In this document: in pieces, positions 1-8,063 of the stretch
Position numbering within the stretch: position 1 is the stretch's first letter
Layout of the letters: every line of letters starts with the position of its first letter
From: Palsa-504 sp963834685
Lineage (GTDB): Bacteria; Actinomycetota; Actinomycetes; Streptosporangiales; Streptosporangiaceae
Direction: 5' to 3'
Length of the DNA stretch: 64,000 nt
Assembly (NCBI GenBank): GCA_963834685.1
Contig: CAWICW010000015.1
Coordinates: forward strand, 62,001-126,000
Notes under the pieces: generated by a model
Databases searched by the model: none
Seen by the model: the letters and a program-made list of their open reading frames with translations, nothing else
Told to the model about the DNA's origin: nothing
Program-made: the position numbers and the translations under genes

Positions 1-1
1 C

Positions 2-385
2 GAACACCACAAGCGCGTTCAGGAAGGCTTCGCGCAGATCGGCCATCTGGTTGTCTCACCCTGCGTCTTGACCGAGCTCGACTACCTCATCGCCAGCCGG
101 CAGGGACCGGCTCCGGCCCGGGCCGCTCTGAGCTACATCGCAGGACGGGTCGCCGCCGGGCGCTGGGAAGTCCCCGCGATCGGCCCGCTTCTCCTAGCCG
201 CCCATTCGGTGCTCGGTGACTATCCCGACATCGGCCTAGCGGAGGCTATCAACGCGGTGCTGGCGCGGGAATTCCGCACCGACGTCATCGCAACACTGGA
301 CCAGCGTCATTTCCGGATGATCCGCCCGCTTACCCGACACGACGCTTTCCGGCTGCTCCCAGCCGATGTACCAAGCCGAGCCTGA
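2..385 (+). CDS. PIN-domain (VapC-like) toxin, 5' end outside window
   Basis: The frame is open from the first bases of the window to the stop at 383-385, so the gene starts upstream; 127 residues are visible. They look like the later part of a PIN-domain ribonuclease: a segment VSPCVLTELDYLI, a helical middle, and the closing DVIATLDQRHFRMI, which resembles the last acidic position and final strand of VapC-type PIN folds. Such proteins are usually the toxin of a type II toxin-antitoxin pair; the antitoxin would lie just outside the window. A non-toxin PIN nuclease is possible. Catalytic residues from the N-terminus cannot be checked. Confidence 0.7.
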   Translation, partial: EHHKRVQEGFAQIGHLVVSPCVLTELDYLIASRQGPAPARAALSYIAGRVAAGRWEVPAIGPLLLAAHSVLGDYPDIGLAEAINAVLAREFRTDVIATLDQRHFRMIRPLTRHDAFRLLPADVPSRA

Positions 386-390
386 TCTGG

Positions 391-750
391 TCAGAGCCGG
401 CAGGTGATTTCCAGGCCGTCGGATTCGGGGAAGCTGACGGAGAGGTAGCCGCGGGCGGGGGCGCGGACGTAGGACAGGTAGTCAGTCATCTGATCGGCCA
501 TGGACACGGTGTCGTCGGCTACGACCAGGGCGCCGGGGGCCAGGCGGGGCTCGAGCAGGCGCAGGACCGGGAGGTAGAGGCCCTTCCAGCCGTCCAGCAG
601 GAGGAACCCGACCGGGCCGGGGACGCTGGCCAGGGTTTCCCGCGCGTCGCGTTCGCGCATGGTGGCCCACTGCGTGTCGTCGGCGTCCGCGGCGTGGAAC
701 AGCCGGTCGAGCAGGGGGCGGACGGGCGGCGAGGTGAGGGAGTTCGGCAC
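391..750 (-). pseudogene. O-methyltransferase with internal deletion
   Basis: The 119-residue frame (GTG start at 750) ends like a class I SAM-dependent O-methyltransferase: GPVGFLLLDGWKGLYLP, then a LxPGALVVADD strand and a closing SDGLEITCRL. Its first 30 residues (LTSPPVRPLLDRLFHAADADD) also resemble the N-terminus of this family. The roughly 100 residues between, which form the SAM-binding Rossmann half, are missing: QWATMRER runs straight into DARETLASVPGP. Family members are about 220 residues. I infer an in-frame internal deletion and a non-functional gene. It faces the PIN gene with 5 bases between stops. Confidence 0.6.
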
Positions 751-863
751 CGTCTCAGCCTAGACGTCGCTGGCCTGCGGGATCGGCTCTTGCCGGGGGT
801 AGGCCGCGCCGTTAGTGTTGATCGGGCCAACGACGAGGTTGTCAGTACGGGAGGGAGAAGTTA

Positions 864-1049
864 ATGGCCGGGAAATTCGTCCTGGAAAAGGGCAGCACGG
901 GTAAGTTCCACTTCAACCTGCATGCGGCGAACGGTCAGGTGATCGCGACCAGCCAGCACTATGAGAGCAAGGAATCCGCGCTGCACGGCATCGAGTCGGT
1001 CAAGCACAATGCGCCCGACGCTCCGGTCGAGGACAAGACCGAAGGCTAA
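864..1049 (+). CDS. DUF1508 / YegP-like small protein
   Basis: A 61-residue protein preceded by a strong GGAGGGAGAAG ribosome binding site 5-6 bases before ATG. It shows the single YegP-like repeat: GKFVLEKGSTGKFHFNLHAANGQ followed by VIATSQHYESKESALHGIESVK, the pattern K-FHFNL-ANG-VI-SE-Y-K-A--GI-SV. Function of this family is poorly defined; members are small soluble proteins, often stress-associated. The acidic tail (EDKTEG) is short. It converges on the next gene across a hairpin. Confidence 0.85.
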   Translation: MAGKFVLEKGSTGKFHFNLHAANGQVIATSQHYESKESALHGIESVKHNAPDAPVEDKTEG

Positions 1050-1068
1050 AGAAGAACAGAAACGTACC

Positions 1069-1092
1069 GGGGCGCCGCGCCAGCGGCGCCCC
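1069..1092. terminator. Bidirectional hairpin terminator between convergent genes
   Basis: Perfect 10-bp stem GGGGCGCCGC (1069-1078) / GCGGCGCCCC (1083-1092) with a GCCA loop, located between the stops of the DUF1508 gene and the MT0933-type gene. No long T-run follows, as is common in actinomycetes. Confidence 0.7.
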
Positions 1093-1112
1093 GAGGTCTT
1101 TGCGGGTGTCCG

Positions 1113-1301
1113 CTAGTTCTGGTTGCCCTGCTGGTCTGTGCCCAGGAAGCCCTCGGCCTGCTGGTCGGCGCCCTCGATCTCGCTGTTGAACTTTCCGCCG
1201 GTCTTGTTCTCGGCTTCCTGCTCGACCTGATCCAGGCCCTTGTCCACCATGTCACCGTGCTCGCCAGCGAGATTCTTCGCCTCGTCCATCCAATCCGGCA
1301 T
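1113..1301 (-). CDS. MT0933-type antitoxin-like protein
   Basis: 62 residues starting MPDWMDEAKNLAGEHGD, chosen because GGAGGGGAAGG lies just upstream of this ATG; longer versions would start in sequence without such a site. The acidic, Gln/Glu-rich helix pattern (KNLAGEHGDMVDKGLDQVEQEA, then GADQQAEGFLG) matches the small actinobacterial proteins annotated as MT0933-like (Rv0909) antitoxins. A toxin partner is not adjacent, so the antitoxin label is by family only; many members appear as solitary stress-type proteins. Confidence 0.75.
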   Translation of the reverse strand: MPDWMDEAKNLAGEHGDMVDKGLDQVEQEAENKTGGKFNSEIEGADQQAEGFLGTDQQGNQN

Positions 1302-1355
1302 GGTGTTCCTTCCCCTCCAGTTGCCCGACTTAGCTGCGGCCTTTACCGTAGCAGG

Positions 1356-1832
1356 ATGGTCGCGGCGCTGGCAGTCGGCGGGGTCCTGCTGGCGATGATG
1401 GTCGCGGCGTCCGGGTACGCCGCCGTCATGCTGCCCCCGGACGCGCGTATCCCCCTTCACCTGGGCTCTCATGAGCACGTCTTGCTGGTCTCCAAGCGCG
1501 CGGGGCTGGTCATCTGGCCCGCGGCGGGCGCGGTCCTGTACGGGATCCTCGGCGGGGTCAGCGCGAGCAGCCTGGCCGCCGGCTGGGTACCCGGGGTGCG
1601 AGACGTGCTGATGCCCGCGGTGATGGTCGTGGTGCTGGGCTTCCAGGTGGGAGCGCTGGTGCTGGCCGCGCGAGGAGATCTGACCCCCGCGTTAATCAGT
1701 GGTGGCCCTCGAGGCGGCGGCCCGTACCATTTGCATGTCCGGCGCTCGCATGTCCGGCGCTCGCATAAGGGAAGGTGCCATGAAGATCGACAACAGTCCG
1801 GCCCGGGGAATGCGGGATCTGCTGCCCGCTGA
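1356..1832 (+). CDS. Small integral membrane protein (DUF1648-like)
   Basis: 158 residues if started at ATG 1356; the site upstream (GTAGCAGG) is weak and other starts are possible. Three hydrophobic helices are visible: residues about 2-26, 55-80 and 88-112. Between helices 1 and 2 lies LPPDARIPLHLGSHEH, resembling the extracytoplasmic loop of DUF1648/SdpI-type proteins (LP-IP-HF/L). The last 40 residues are Arg/His-rich, include the products of a 15-bp tandem repeat, and overlap the first 53 bases of hisS in another frame; that tail may be non-native. Function unknown. Confidence 0.5.
   Translation: MVAALAVGGVLLAMMVAASGYAAVMLPPDARIPLHLGSHEHVLLVSKRAGLVIWPAAGAVLYGILGGVSASSLAAGWVPGVRDVLMPAVMVVVLGFQVGALVLAARGDLTPALISGGPRGGGPYHLHVRRSHVRRSHKGRCHEDRQQSGPGNAGSAAR
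1735..1764. repeat. 15-bp perfect tandem duplication upstream of hisS
   Basis: ATGTCCGGCGCTCGC occurs twice in direct succession (1735-1749, 1750-1764), 15 bases before the hisS start. Each copy contains an ATG in frame with hisS, which makes start prediction ambiguous. Confidence 0.9.
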
Positions 1833-3066
1833 CGTCTCGGTCCGTGACCATGTGCTCGAGTCGATCGTGGCGGTGTACCGGCGGTTCGGGTACCAGCGGA
1901 TCGAGACCCCGGCGCTGGAGGATATCAACCGGCTGCAGAGCGGGGAGGGCGCGGACAACGAGAAGCTCGTCTACCAGGTGCTGCGGCGGGGGCTGCCCGC
2001 TGTCGTCGCGGCTGACACTCCGGTGCGGGAGCTGGTGGACCTCGGGCTGCGGTACGACCTCACGGTGCCGCTGACCAGGTTCTACGGAAACCACCACGCG
2101 TCACTGCCGTCGCCGTTCCGGTCGTTGCAGGTGGGGCCGGTGTGGCGGGCGGAGCGGCCGCAGAGGGGCCGCTACCGGCAGTTCTACCAGTGCGACATCG
2201 ACATGATCGGCGAGGCTTCCGTGCTGGCCGAGGCCGAGCTGATCGAGGCGACCAGCGAGGCGCTGGCCGCTATCGGGCTGACCGGGACGACGATCCGGCT
2301 CTCGGACCGGCGGTTCTGGTCGGCGCTGGCCTCCGATACCGGGGTTCCGGCTTCCCTGCAGGATGGATTCTTCATCACGCTGGACAAGCTGGACAAGATC
2401 GGCTGGGACGGGGTCCGGGCTGAGCTCACGGAGCTCGGGTTGTCCGCGGACCAGGTGGCCGGGGTCGAGGAAAAGATCCGGGGGCTGGAGGGCCTGCCCA
2501 CCGACAAGCTGGCGGGCGCGCTGGCCGAGGCGGTGCCGGGGCTGGCGGCTTCGGTGATCGAGGACCTGGTCGTTGTCGCGTCCTGTCTCGACCGGCTGGC
2601 TGGGGTGAGCTGGGAGTTTGATCCGACGCTGGTGCGCGGGATGGGGTACTACACCGGGCAGGTGTTCGAGATCGTCAAGCCTGGCGTCAGCTTTTCACTG
2701 GCGGGCGGGGGACGGTACGACAAGCTGATCGGGAAGTCGCTCGGGCACGACGTGCCGGCCTGCGGGTTCTCCCTCGGGTTCGAGCGGATCGTGGATCTGC
2801 TGGCCAGGCGGCCGTCGCGGGACGCGGTGGCGGTGCTGACCGAGGCGGACGTGCCGGTGGCGGACGCGCTCCAGGTGGCGCGGGAGGTACGCGCGGCTTC
2901 TGGGGCCGGGCGCGTGGTGGAGACGGTGCGGCGGAGCGGGAAGTTCGGGGCCCAGCTGAAGCGGCTGGAGGCGGCCGGGTTCACCGGGTTCGTGCTCGTC
3001 AGCGTGGAGGACGGCGCGGTGGTGCGCGGGCAGGAGCGGGCCCTGGAGGGTGCCGGGGAGGCGTAG
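1780..3066 (+). CDS. hisS: Histidyl-tRNA synthetase
   Basis: 429 residues; charges tRNA-His with histidine in the cytoplasm as a class II homodimer. Visible class II landmarks: motif 2 around residues 117-144 (VWRAERPQRGRYRQFYQCDID), the histidine-binding RGMGYYTGQVFEI near residue 289, and motif 3 GGGRYDKLIG (about 309-318) followed by ACGFSLGFERI. The N-terminus PARGMRDLLP is typical. ATG 1780 is chosen because AAGGGAAGG precedes it and upstream in-frame ATGs sit in a tandem repeat. Length matches the family (about 420-430). Single gene, convergent with the next. Confidence 0.96.
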   Translation: MKIDNSPARGMRDLLPADVSVRDHVLESIVAVYRRFGYQRIETPALEDINRLQSGEGADNEKLVYQVLRRGLPAVVAADTPVRELVDLGLRYDLTVPLTRFYGNHHASLPSPFRSLQVGPVWRAERPQRGRYRQFYQCDIDMIGEASVLAEAELIEATSEALAAIGLTGTTIRLSDRRFWSALASDTGVPASLQDGFFITLDKLDKIGWDGVRAELTELGLSADQVAGVEEKIRGLEGLPTDKLAGALAEAVPGLAASVIEDLVVVASCLDRLAGVSWEFDPTLVRGMGYYTGQVFEIVKPGVSFSLAGGGRYDKLIGKSLGHDVPACGFSLGFERIVDLLARRPSRDAVAVLTEADVPVADALQVAREVRAASGAGRVVETVRRSGKFGAQLKRLEAAGFTGFVLVSVEDGAVVRGQERALEGAGEA

Positions 3067-3083
3067 GGGCAGGTCGAGTGGGG

Positions 3084-3725
3084 TTACAGCTCCAGGGCGG
3101 TGCCGGGTTCCAGGCGGGCGACTAGGACGCCGGTGGGGGCGGCGGCGACGGACAGCATCCGGGTGAACAGGCCCAGGCCGTTGTCGTTGAGGATCGCGTC
3201 GTGGATGGCGTAGCCGCGGGCGGGGGCGACGGCGCGGAAGTAGTCGATCATCTCCCCCGCCTTCAGCCAGGGGGCGCTGATCGGTACCAGGAGGGTGCTG
3301 ACGGGATCTTCGGGGATCGTGAACGAGTCGCCGGGGTGGAAGAGTTCGCCCTCGACCAGGAACCCGGTGTTCACGACCAGCGGGATGTCCCGGTGGATGA
3401 GCGCGTGATCCACGCCGTAGACGTGCACGGAGAAGCCGGCGACCTCCAGCGCGTCACCGTGCTGCACCTCGTGCACCCGGTCGCCGAACTCGGGGAACTG
3501 CGCGCAGATCGACTGGTTGGCCCACAGGGTCACGCCAGGATCGCTGGACAGCGCCGCGCGTATTGCGTCGGCGTCGAGGTGGTCCGGGTGCTCGTGGGTG
3601 ACCAGCACCGCGCTGGCTCCGTCAAGGGCCGCGGCCGGGTCGCTCCACCCGCCTGGGTCGATGACCAGGACGGTGCCGTCCTTCTCCAGCCTGACGCACG
3701 AGTGCCCGAGCTTGGTGAACCGCAT
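3084..3725 (-). CDS. MBL-fold metal-dependent hydrolase
   Basis: 213 residues of the metallo-beta-lactamase fold. The metal ligand motif THEHPDHLD is at residues 43-51 (H44, H46, D48, H49), followed by later ligands in VYGVDHALIH and FHPGDSFTI. The N-terminus MRFTKLGHSCVRLE is typical of the UlaG-like/L-ascorbate-6-phosphate lactonase-like subgroup found widely in actinobacteria; substrate unknown. Its start lies inside the 3' end of the metallopeptidase gene on the same strand (196-base overlap in another frame), suggesting co-transcription. Confidence 0.88.
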   Translation of the reverse strand: MRFTKLGHSCVRLEKDGTVLVIDPGGWSDPAAALDGASAVLVTHEHPDHLDADAIRAALSSDPGVTLWANQSICAQFPEFGDRVHEVQHGDALEVAGFSVHVYGVDHALIHRDIPLVVNTGFLVEGELFHPGDSFTIPEDPVSTLLVPISAPWLKAGEMIDYFRAVAPARGYAIHDAILNDNGLGLFTRMLSVAAAPTGVLVARLEPGTALEL

Positions 3726-4159
3726 CGCGAGCCTCCAGCGGAATCGAGAATCGGGGGCGAGACGGCCCTACGATACATGCGGCCCGCACGGGTCAGCAGG
3801 TGCCACCTGGCTGCAGGTAACCAGCCGAGTTCGCGGAGCCGGTCGTCGTCGATGCCGAAATGGTGGGCGATCTCGTGGATGACGGTCCGGCGGACCTGGT
3901 CGGCGACCTCAGCTTCGGTGCGGCAGATGGCGCAGATCGCCTGGCGGTAGATGGTGATGCGGTCGGGCAGCACCCCCGCGTACTGCGACGTGCGACTGGT
4001 GAGCGGGATGCCCTGGTAGAGGCCGAGCAGGCCGGGCGGCCCCGGGTTGTGCTCGACCGTCACCGCGACGTTGCGCATCAGCCGGCCGAGTTCGGGAGGC
4101 AGTCCGTCGAGCGCAGCGGCGACCATCTCCTCGAACCGGCCGGGCTCGACCTCGATCAC
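3530..4159 (-). CDS. Zincin-like metallopeptidase (DUF1025-type) with extended C-terminus
   Basis: The core matches the small actinobacterial metallopeptidases: VEPGRFEEMVAAALDGLPPEL, then LLGLYQGIPLTSR, AGVLPDRITIYR, and the zinc signature VIHEIAHHFGIDDDRLRELGW. Family members normally end at that point (about 115 residues). Here the expected stop position reads TGG-TTA and the frame runs on for about 96 residues through the start of the MBL gene with no family similarity. GTG 4159 fits the family N-terminus and has GGGGG upstream; ATG 4255 is an alternative. Peptidase substrate unknown. Confidence 0.8.
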   Translation of the reverse strand: MIEVEPGRFEEMVAAALDGLPPELGRLMRNVAVTVEHNPGPPGLLGLYQGIPLTSRTSQYAGVLPDRITIYRQAICAICRTEAEVADQVRRTVIHEIAHHFGIDDDRLRELGWLPAARWHLLTRAGRMYRRAVSPPILDSAGGSRCGSPSSGTRASGWRRTAPSWSSTQAGGATRPRPLTEPARCWSPTSTRTTSTPTQYARRCPAILA

Positions 4160-4318
4160 CAGCCCATTGTGCCCCCGCGGCGCTCGTGCGGGAGCGTCTG
4201 CGTCTCGCGAGCCAGCGCCTAAGCTCACCCGCTGCGGATCATTTGCACGGGCCACGGATGGGATAAAGAAGTATGTGAGGCACGCGGCCCGGGACCGTGT
4301 GCGGTGTGGAGTTCCGAG

Positions 4319-5554
4319 ATGGGTAGGCAGAGGGTGCTGGGCCTGGTTCTGGCGGGCGGGGTCGGCAGGCGCCTCGGGCCGCTGACCGCGGACCGGGCCA
4401 AATCCGCGGTTCCCTTCGGCGGCTTGTACCGGGTGGTGGACTTCACGCTGTCCAACCTGGTCAACGGCGGGCTACAGCACATCTACGTGCTGACCCAGTA
4501 CAAGAGCCACAGCCTGAACAAGCACATCACCACCACCTGGCGCCTTAGCAGTCTGCTGGACAACTACGTCACGCCCGTCCCGGCCCAGCAGCGGCTCGGG
4601 CCGCGCTGGCAGGCCGGCTCAGCGGACGCGCTCTATGAGTCGATGAACCTGATTCGCGCCGACCGGCCCGACATCGTCGTGGTGGTGGGGGCCGATCATG
4701 TGTACCGGATGGACCCGAGGCAGATGATCGAGCAGCACGTGGCCTGGGGTGCGGGGGCCACGGTCGCGGCGATCCCCGTCCCGAGGAATGAGGCGGGGGA
4801 CTTCGGCGTGGTACAGGCCGGACCGGATGGCCACCTCATCGAGGCGTTCCTGGAAAAGCCGCCCGACCCGCCGGGGCGCCAGGGCCAGCCGGACGAGGCG
4901 CTGGTGTCCATGGGCAGCTACGTGTTCGACACCGAAGCGCTGGTGCAGGCGCTGAGTAAGGACGCGGCCGACGACGGCAGCGGGCACAGCATGGGCGGTG
5001 ACATCATCCCGATGCTGGTACGGGAGCGCGCCGCGCGCGTCTATGACTTCCGGCAGAACAAGGTGCCCGGCGCCGAGCCGCGCGATGCGGGTTACTGGCG
5101 GGAGGTCGGGACGATCGACTCCTACTTCGACGCGCACATGGACCTGTGCGCGGTCCACCCGGTGTTCAACCTGTACAACCGCTGGTGGCCGATCCTCACC
5201 CACGTACCGCCGGACCCGCCGGCCAAGTTCGCACACGACGACGGCCAGGAGGGCCGGGCGATCGACAGCGTGGTCAGCAACGGCGTCATCGTCTCCGGCG
5301 GGCTGGTCAGCAACTCGGTCCTGTCGCCCGGAGTCCGGGTGGACAGCCGGTCCCGGGTGAACCGGGCGGTGATCATGCACCGCTCCGTGGTCAGCCGCCA
5401 CGCCGTGGTGGAGAATGCCATCCTGGACAAGCACGTCGTCGTCGCCGAAGGTGCCACGGTCGGGGTGGACAAGGAGCACGACCGAGCCCGCGGTCTGGTC
5501 GTGTCCAGCTGCGGCGTCACCGTGGTCGGCAAGGGGCAGGTCGTGCCGCCATGA
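4319..5554 (+). CDS. glgC: Glucose-1-phosphate adenylyltransferase
   Basis: 411 residues. Makes ADP-glucose from ATP and glucose-1-phosphate for glycogen and related alpha-glucans. The nucleotidyltransferase signature VLAGGVGRRLGPLTADRAKSA starts at residue 9 and continues PFGGLYRVVDFTLSN; GADHVYRMDPRQM (about residue 125) carries the catalytic metal-binding Asp. The C-terminal third is a left-handed beta-helix with hexapeptide repeats (GVIVSGGLVSNSVLSPGV). ATG 4319 is preferred over GTG 4304 because GGAG sits 8 bases before it. It stands alone, without other glg genes nearby. Confidence 0.94.
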   Translation: MGRQRVLGLVLAGGVGRRLGPLTADRAKSAVPFGGLYRVVDFTLSNLVNGGLQHIYVLTQYKSHSLNKHITTTWRLSSLLDNYVTPVPAQQRLGPRWQAGSADALYESMNLIRADRPDIVVVVGADHVYRMDPRQMIEQHVAWGAGATVAAIPVPRNEAGDFGVVQAGPDGHLIEAFLEKPPDPPGRQGQPDEALVSMGSYVFDTEALVQALSKDAADDGSGHSMGGDIIPMLVRERAARVYDFRQNKVPGAEPRDAGYWREVGTIDSYFDAHMDLCAVHPVFNLYNRWWPILTHVPPDPPAKFAHDDGQEGRAIDSVVSNGVIVSGGLVSNSVLSPGVRVDSRSRVNRAVIMHRSVVSRHAVVENAILDKHVVVAEGATVGVDKEHDRARGLVVSSCGVTVVGKGQVVPP

Positions 5555-5561
5555 GCGGCCG

Positions 5562-5585
5562 TGCGGGTGGGGGCGGTAACCCGCA
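5562..5585. terminator. Possible hairpin terminator between glgC and HxlR gene
   Basis: 7-bp stem TGCGGGT (5562-5568) / ACCCGCA (5579-5585) with a 10-base loop lies in the 40-base gap between the convergent glgC and HxlR-type genes. No T-run. Confidence 0.4.
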
Positions 5586-5594
5586 GCTGGTGGC

Positions 5595-6083
5595 CTATAC
5601 GGTTCCCTGAGCTGGCGGCCCGGCGGGCGCGGCGCTGGCGGTGAGCGGCCGGGTGTCGCGGGGGTGCAGCGGTTCGCCGCAGTCCTGGCAGATCACCTGG
5701 GCGGTCAGCTGGTGGCCGCAGTGGTGCTGGAGGACCAGGGGCGGGCCGGCCTCGTCGGCCAGGTACTGGTCGCCCCAGCGCATCAGGGTGACGATGACCG
5801 GGTACAGGTCGCGGCCCGCGGCGGTCAGGTAGTACTCGAAGCGCGCCGGGTGCTCGGAGTACGGCCGGCGCTCCAGGATCCCGGCGCCGACCAAGGTGCG
5901 CAGGCGGGCGGCCAGGGTGTCGCGCGGTGCCCCGGTACGGCGGACCATCTCGTCGAACCGGCGGTTGCCGAGGAAGACCTCCCGGATGGCCAGCAGGGCC
6001 CACTTCTCGCCGACGATGTCCAGGGTGCGGGCGATCGAACAGGGCCGCGGCTCGGTGTGGATGGGGTACTCATATTTGCGAGT
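5595..6083 (-). CDS. HxlR-type winged-helix regulator, start damaged
   Basis: The open frame carries a complete HxlR fold: CSIARTLDIVGEKWALLAIRE, VFLGNRRFDEM, LAARLRTLVGAGILERRPYS, EYYLTAAGRDLYPV, and a C-terminal CGHQLTAQVICQDCGEPL with a CxxC. The obvious family N-terminus (TRKYEYPIHTEPRPCSIA) is present, but the only in-frame ATG before it (6090-6092) is followed at codon 3 by TAA (6084-6086). The next canonical start is ATG 5948, which would delete the first half of the DNA-binding domain. Either a nonsense mutation, a sequencing error, or an unusual start. It is divergent from the MFS pump, its likely target. Confidence 0.7.
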   Translation of the reverse strand, partial: TRKYEYPIHTEPRPCSIARTLDIVGEKWALLAIREVFLGNRRFDEMVRRTGAPRDTLAARLRTLVGAGILERRPYSEHPARFEYYLTAAGRDLYPVIVTLMRWGDQYLADEAGPPLVLQHHCGHQLTAQVICQDCGEPLHPRDTRPLTASAAPAGPPAQGTV

Positions 6084-6161
6084 TTACCTCATCAGTTGGA
6101 TTTCTGGACTAACTGGGTTATGGTGGATCCAGATTTCGGACTTACTCCTGAGGAGGGCTCG

Positions 6162-7613
6162 GTGGGCACCACTTCCCCGGATTCCCGGCGGGTCACCGCG
6201 GTGGTCGGCGTGCTGGCGCTGGCGGTGTTCATGTCCAGCCTGGACCTGTTCATCGTCAACCTGGCGTTCCCGTATATCAGCCGGCAGTACCCGGGGACCA
6301 GCCTGAGCTCGCTGTCCTGGGTGCTCAACGCGTACACGATCGTGTTCGCGGCGGTGCTGGTGCCCGCCGGGCGGTGGGCGGACCGGGTCGGGCGGCGCCG
6401 GGTGTTCGTGGTCGGGCTGGCCGGGTTCAGCGCCGGGTCGGTGCTGTGCGGGCTGGCGCCGGGAGTGGACCTGCTGATCGCGGCGCGGGTCGTCCAGGCG
6501 GTCGGGGCGGGGGCGATGGTGCCGGCGTCGCTGTCGCTGCTGCTGGCCGCCGTTCCGGCTCAGGGCCGGGCGAAGGCACTGGGTACCTGGTCGGCGCTGG
6601 GCGCGCTGGGGGCAGCGCTAGGCCCGGTGATCGGCGGCACCCTGGTCCAGGTGAACTGGCGGTGGGTGTTCTGGATCAACGTGCCGGTCGGGGTGGCCGC
6701 CGTGGTGCTGGCCGTCCGGGTGGTGCCGGAGAGCCGCGATCCGGCGTCGCGCGGCCGGCCGGACCTGCTGGGGGCTCTGCTGCTGGCCGCGTCCGTCGGG
6801 CTGGTCGCGTATGCGCTGGTGGAGGCGCCCGGCTGGGGGTGGGGCTCGGCCGGCTTCATCGGCCTGCTGGCCGCCTCGCTGGCCTGCGGCACGGCCATGG
6901 TCTGGCGATCGCGACGGCATCATTCGCCGGTCCTCGAGCTGGAGCTGCTGCGGTCGCGGACGTTCAGCGGCGCGTTCGGCGCCTCGATCCTGTACTACGC
7001 GGGGTTCGGCGCGTTCGTGCTGAGCGCGGTCGAGTTCCTGACCGGCGTGTGGCACTACTCGGCGGTGGACGCCGGGCTGGCCATCGCGCCCGGACCGCTC
7101 ATGGTGCTGCCGTTCGCGCGACTGGTCGCGCCGCGGCTGGCGGCTTTCCTGGGCGGGCCGGGGCGGGTGGCGGTGATCGGCTGCCTGGTCAACGCGGCGG
7201 CACAGCTATTGTGGCTGGCCCAGATCCAGGCGGCGCCGGATTACGCGACCCATCTGCTGCCGGCCCAGCTGCTGGGGGGCGCCGGGGTGGGGCTGACCAT
7301 CCCGTCGCTGCTCGGGGCGGGCAGCGCGTCGCTGACGCCGGGGCGGTTCGGGACCGGAAGCGGGATTCTCAACACCGCGCGGCAGGTGGGGACGGTGCTC
7401 GGGGTGGCCGGGCTGGTGGCCATCTTGTCCCGGGTGTCTCCGGCGGATCCGGTCGCGGCGTACCGGCACGGCGCGGTCCTGATCATCGTGTTCTTCGTCG
7501 CGGCGGGCGCGGTCTCCGCGGGGCTGCTGACCAGGCGCCCGGTCGTGGCGTCGGACCCGGAGCCCGCTATGACCGTGCCCGCCTCCGCGGCGGACGTCAC
7601 CGGGCTCCGCTGA
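6162..7613 (+). CDS. MFS drug efflux transporter, DHA2 (EmrB/QacA) family
   Basis: 483 residues, about 14 hydrophobic helices, expected in the cytoplasmic membrane as a proton-coupled drug exporter. Family marks: helix 1 with SSLDLFIVNLAFPYI, the loop 2-3 motif ADRVGRRRVFV, motif C-like GALGAALGPVIGGTLVQ, and WRWVFWINVPVG. GTG 6162 has GAGGAGG 6 bases upstream; ATG 6120 in the same frame lacks one. It is divergent from the HxlR-type regulator with about 80 bases between; control by that regulator is inferred from position. Confidence 0.9.
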   Translation: MGTTSPDSRRVTAVVGVLALAVFMSSLDLFIVNLAFPYISRQYPGTSLSSLSWVLNAYTIVFAAVLVPAGRWADRVGRRRVFVVGLAGFSAGSVLCGLAPGVDLLIAARVVQAVGAGAMVPASLSLLLAAVPAQGRAKALGTWSALGALGAALGPVIGGTLVQVNWRWVFWINVPVGVAAVVLAVRVVPESRDPASRGRPDLLGALLLAASVGLVAYALVEAPGWGWGSAGFIGLLAASLACGTAMVWRSRRHHSPVLELELLRSRTFSGAFGASILYYAGFGAFVLSAVEFLTGVWHYSAVDAGLAIAPGPLMVLPFARLVAPRLAAFLGGPGRVAVIGCLVNAAAQLLWLAQIQAAPDYATHLLPAQLLGGAGVGLTIPSLLGAGSASLTPGRFGTGSGILNTARQVGTVLGVAGLVAILSRVSPADPVAAYRHGAVLIIVFFVAAGAVSAGLLTRRPVVASDPEPAMTVPASAADVTGLR

Positions 7614-7674
7614 CCGAGGCCGAGCATGTGACGAACCGCTGGAACCCACACCAGGCGCGTTCCGTCGAAAGGGA

Positions 7675-8028
7675 GTGAGAATCCTCCTGGCCGGTCTGTC
7701 GCTGGCGGCCGTGTTCGTGGCCGGGTGCTCGGGGCCGGGTCCCTCCGATGGCACCCTGACGGGTCACCTGTATGGCGTCGGCGGCCCGGCACCGGGGCTG
7801 CCGCGCCCGTGGCCGGGGACCGTGACCCTGACCGGCCCCGGCGTTCACCGTGACGTTCCGGTCGGCGCCAGCGGCGCCTACTCGGTCACGGTCCCGGCAG
7901 GCACGTACACCATCGTGGGCGCCAGCCCGCTCTACGAGAGCGGCGCGGCGCTGTGCCGGGCCACGGAGGCGGCGACGGTGACCGGCGGGCACACCACGAC
8001 GGCAGACGTCCTGTGCCAGATGAGCTGA
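7675..8028 (+). CDS. Small lipoprotein with carboxypeptidase-regulatory-like domain
   Basis: 117 residues, GTG start with AAAGGGAG upstream. A lipoprotein signal peptide is clear: MRILLAGLSLAAVFVAGC, with the lipobox Cys at residue 18. The rest is a single beta-sandwich-like module: LTGHLYGVGGPAPG, GTVTLTGPG, SGAYSVTVPAGTYTIVGASP, the sequence pattern of carboxypeptidase regulatory-like (transthyretin-type) domains. Two further Cys (ALCRA, LCQMS) could form a disulfide. Probably anchored on the outer face of the membrane; role unknown. Confidence 0.75.
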   Translation: MRILLAGLSLAAVFVAGCSGPGPSDGTLTGHLYGVGGPAPGLPRPWPGTVTLTGPGVHRDVPVGASGAYSVTVPAGTYTIVGASPLYESGAALCRATEAATVTGGHTTTADVLCQMS

Positions 8029-8063
8029 CAGCGGCAGCCGCGAGTTCCCCCGGGCCCGTGACG

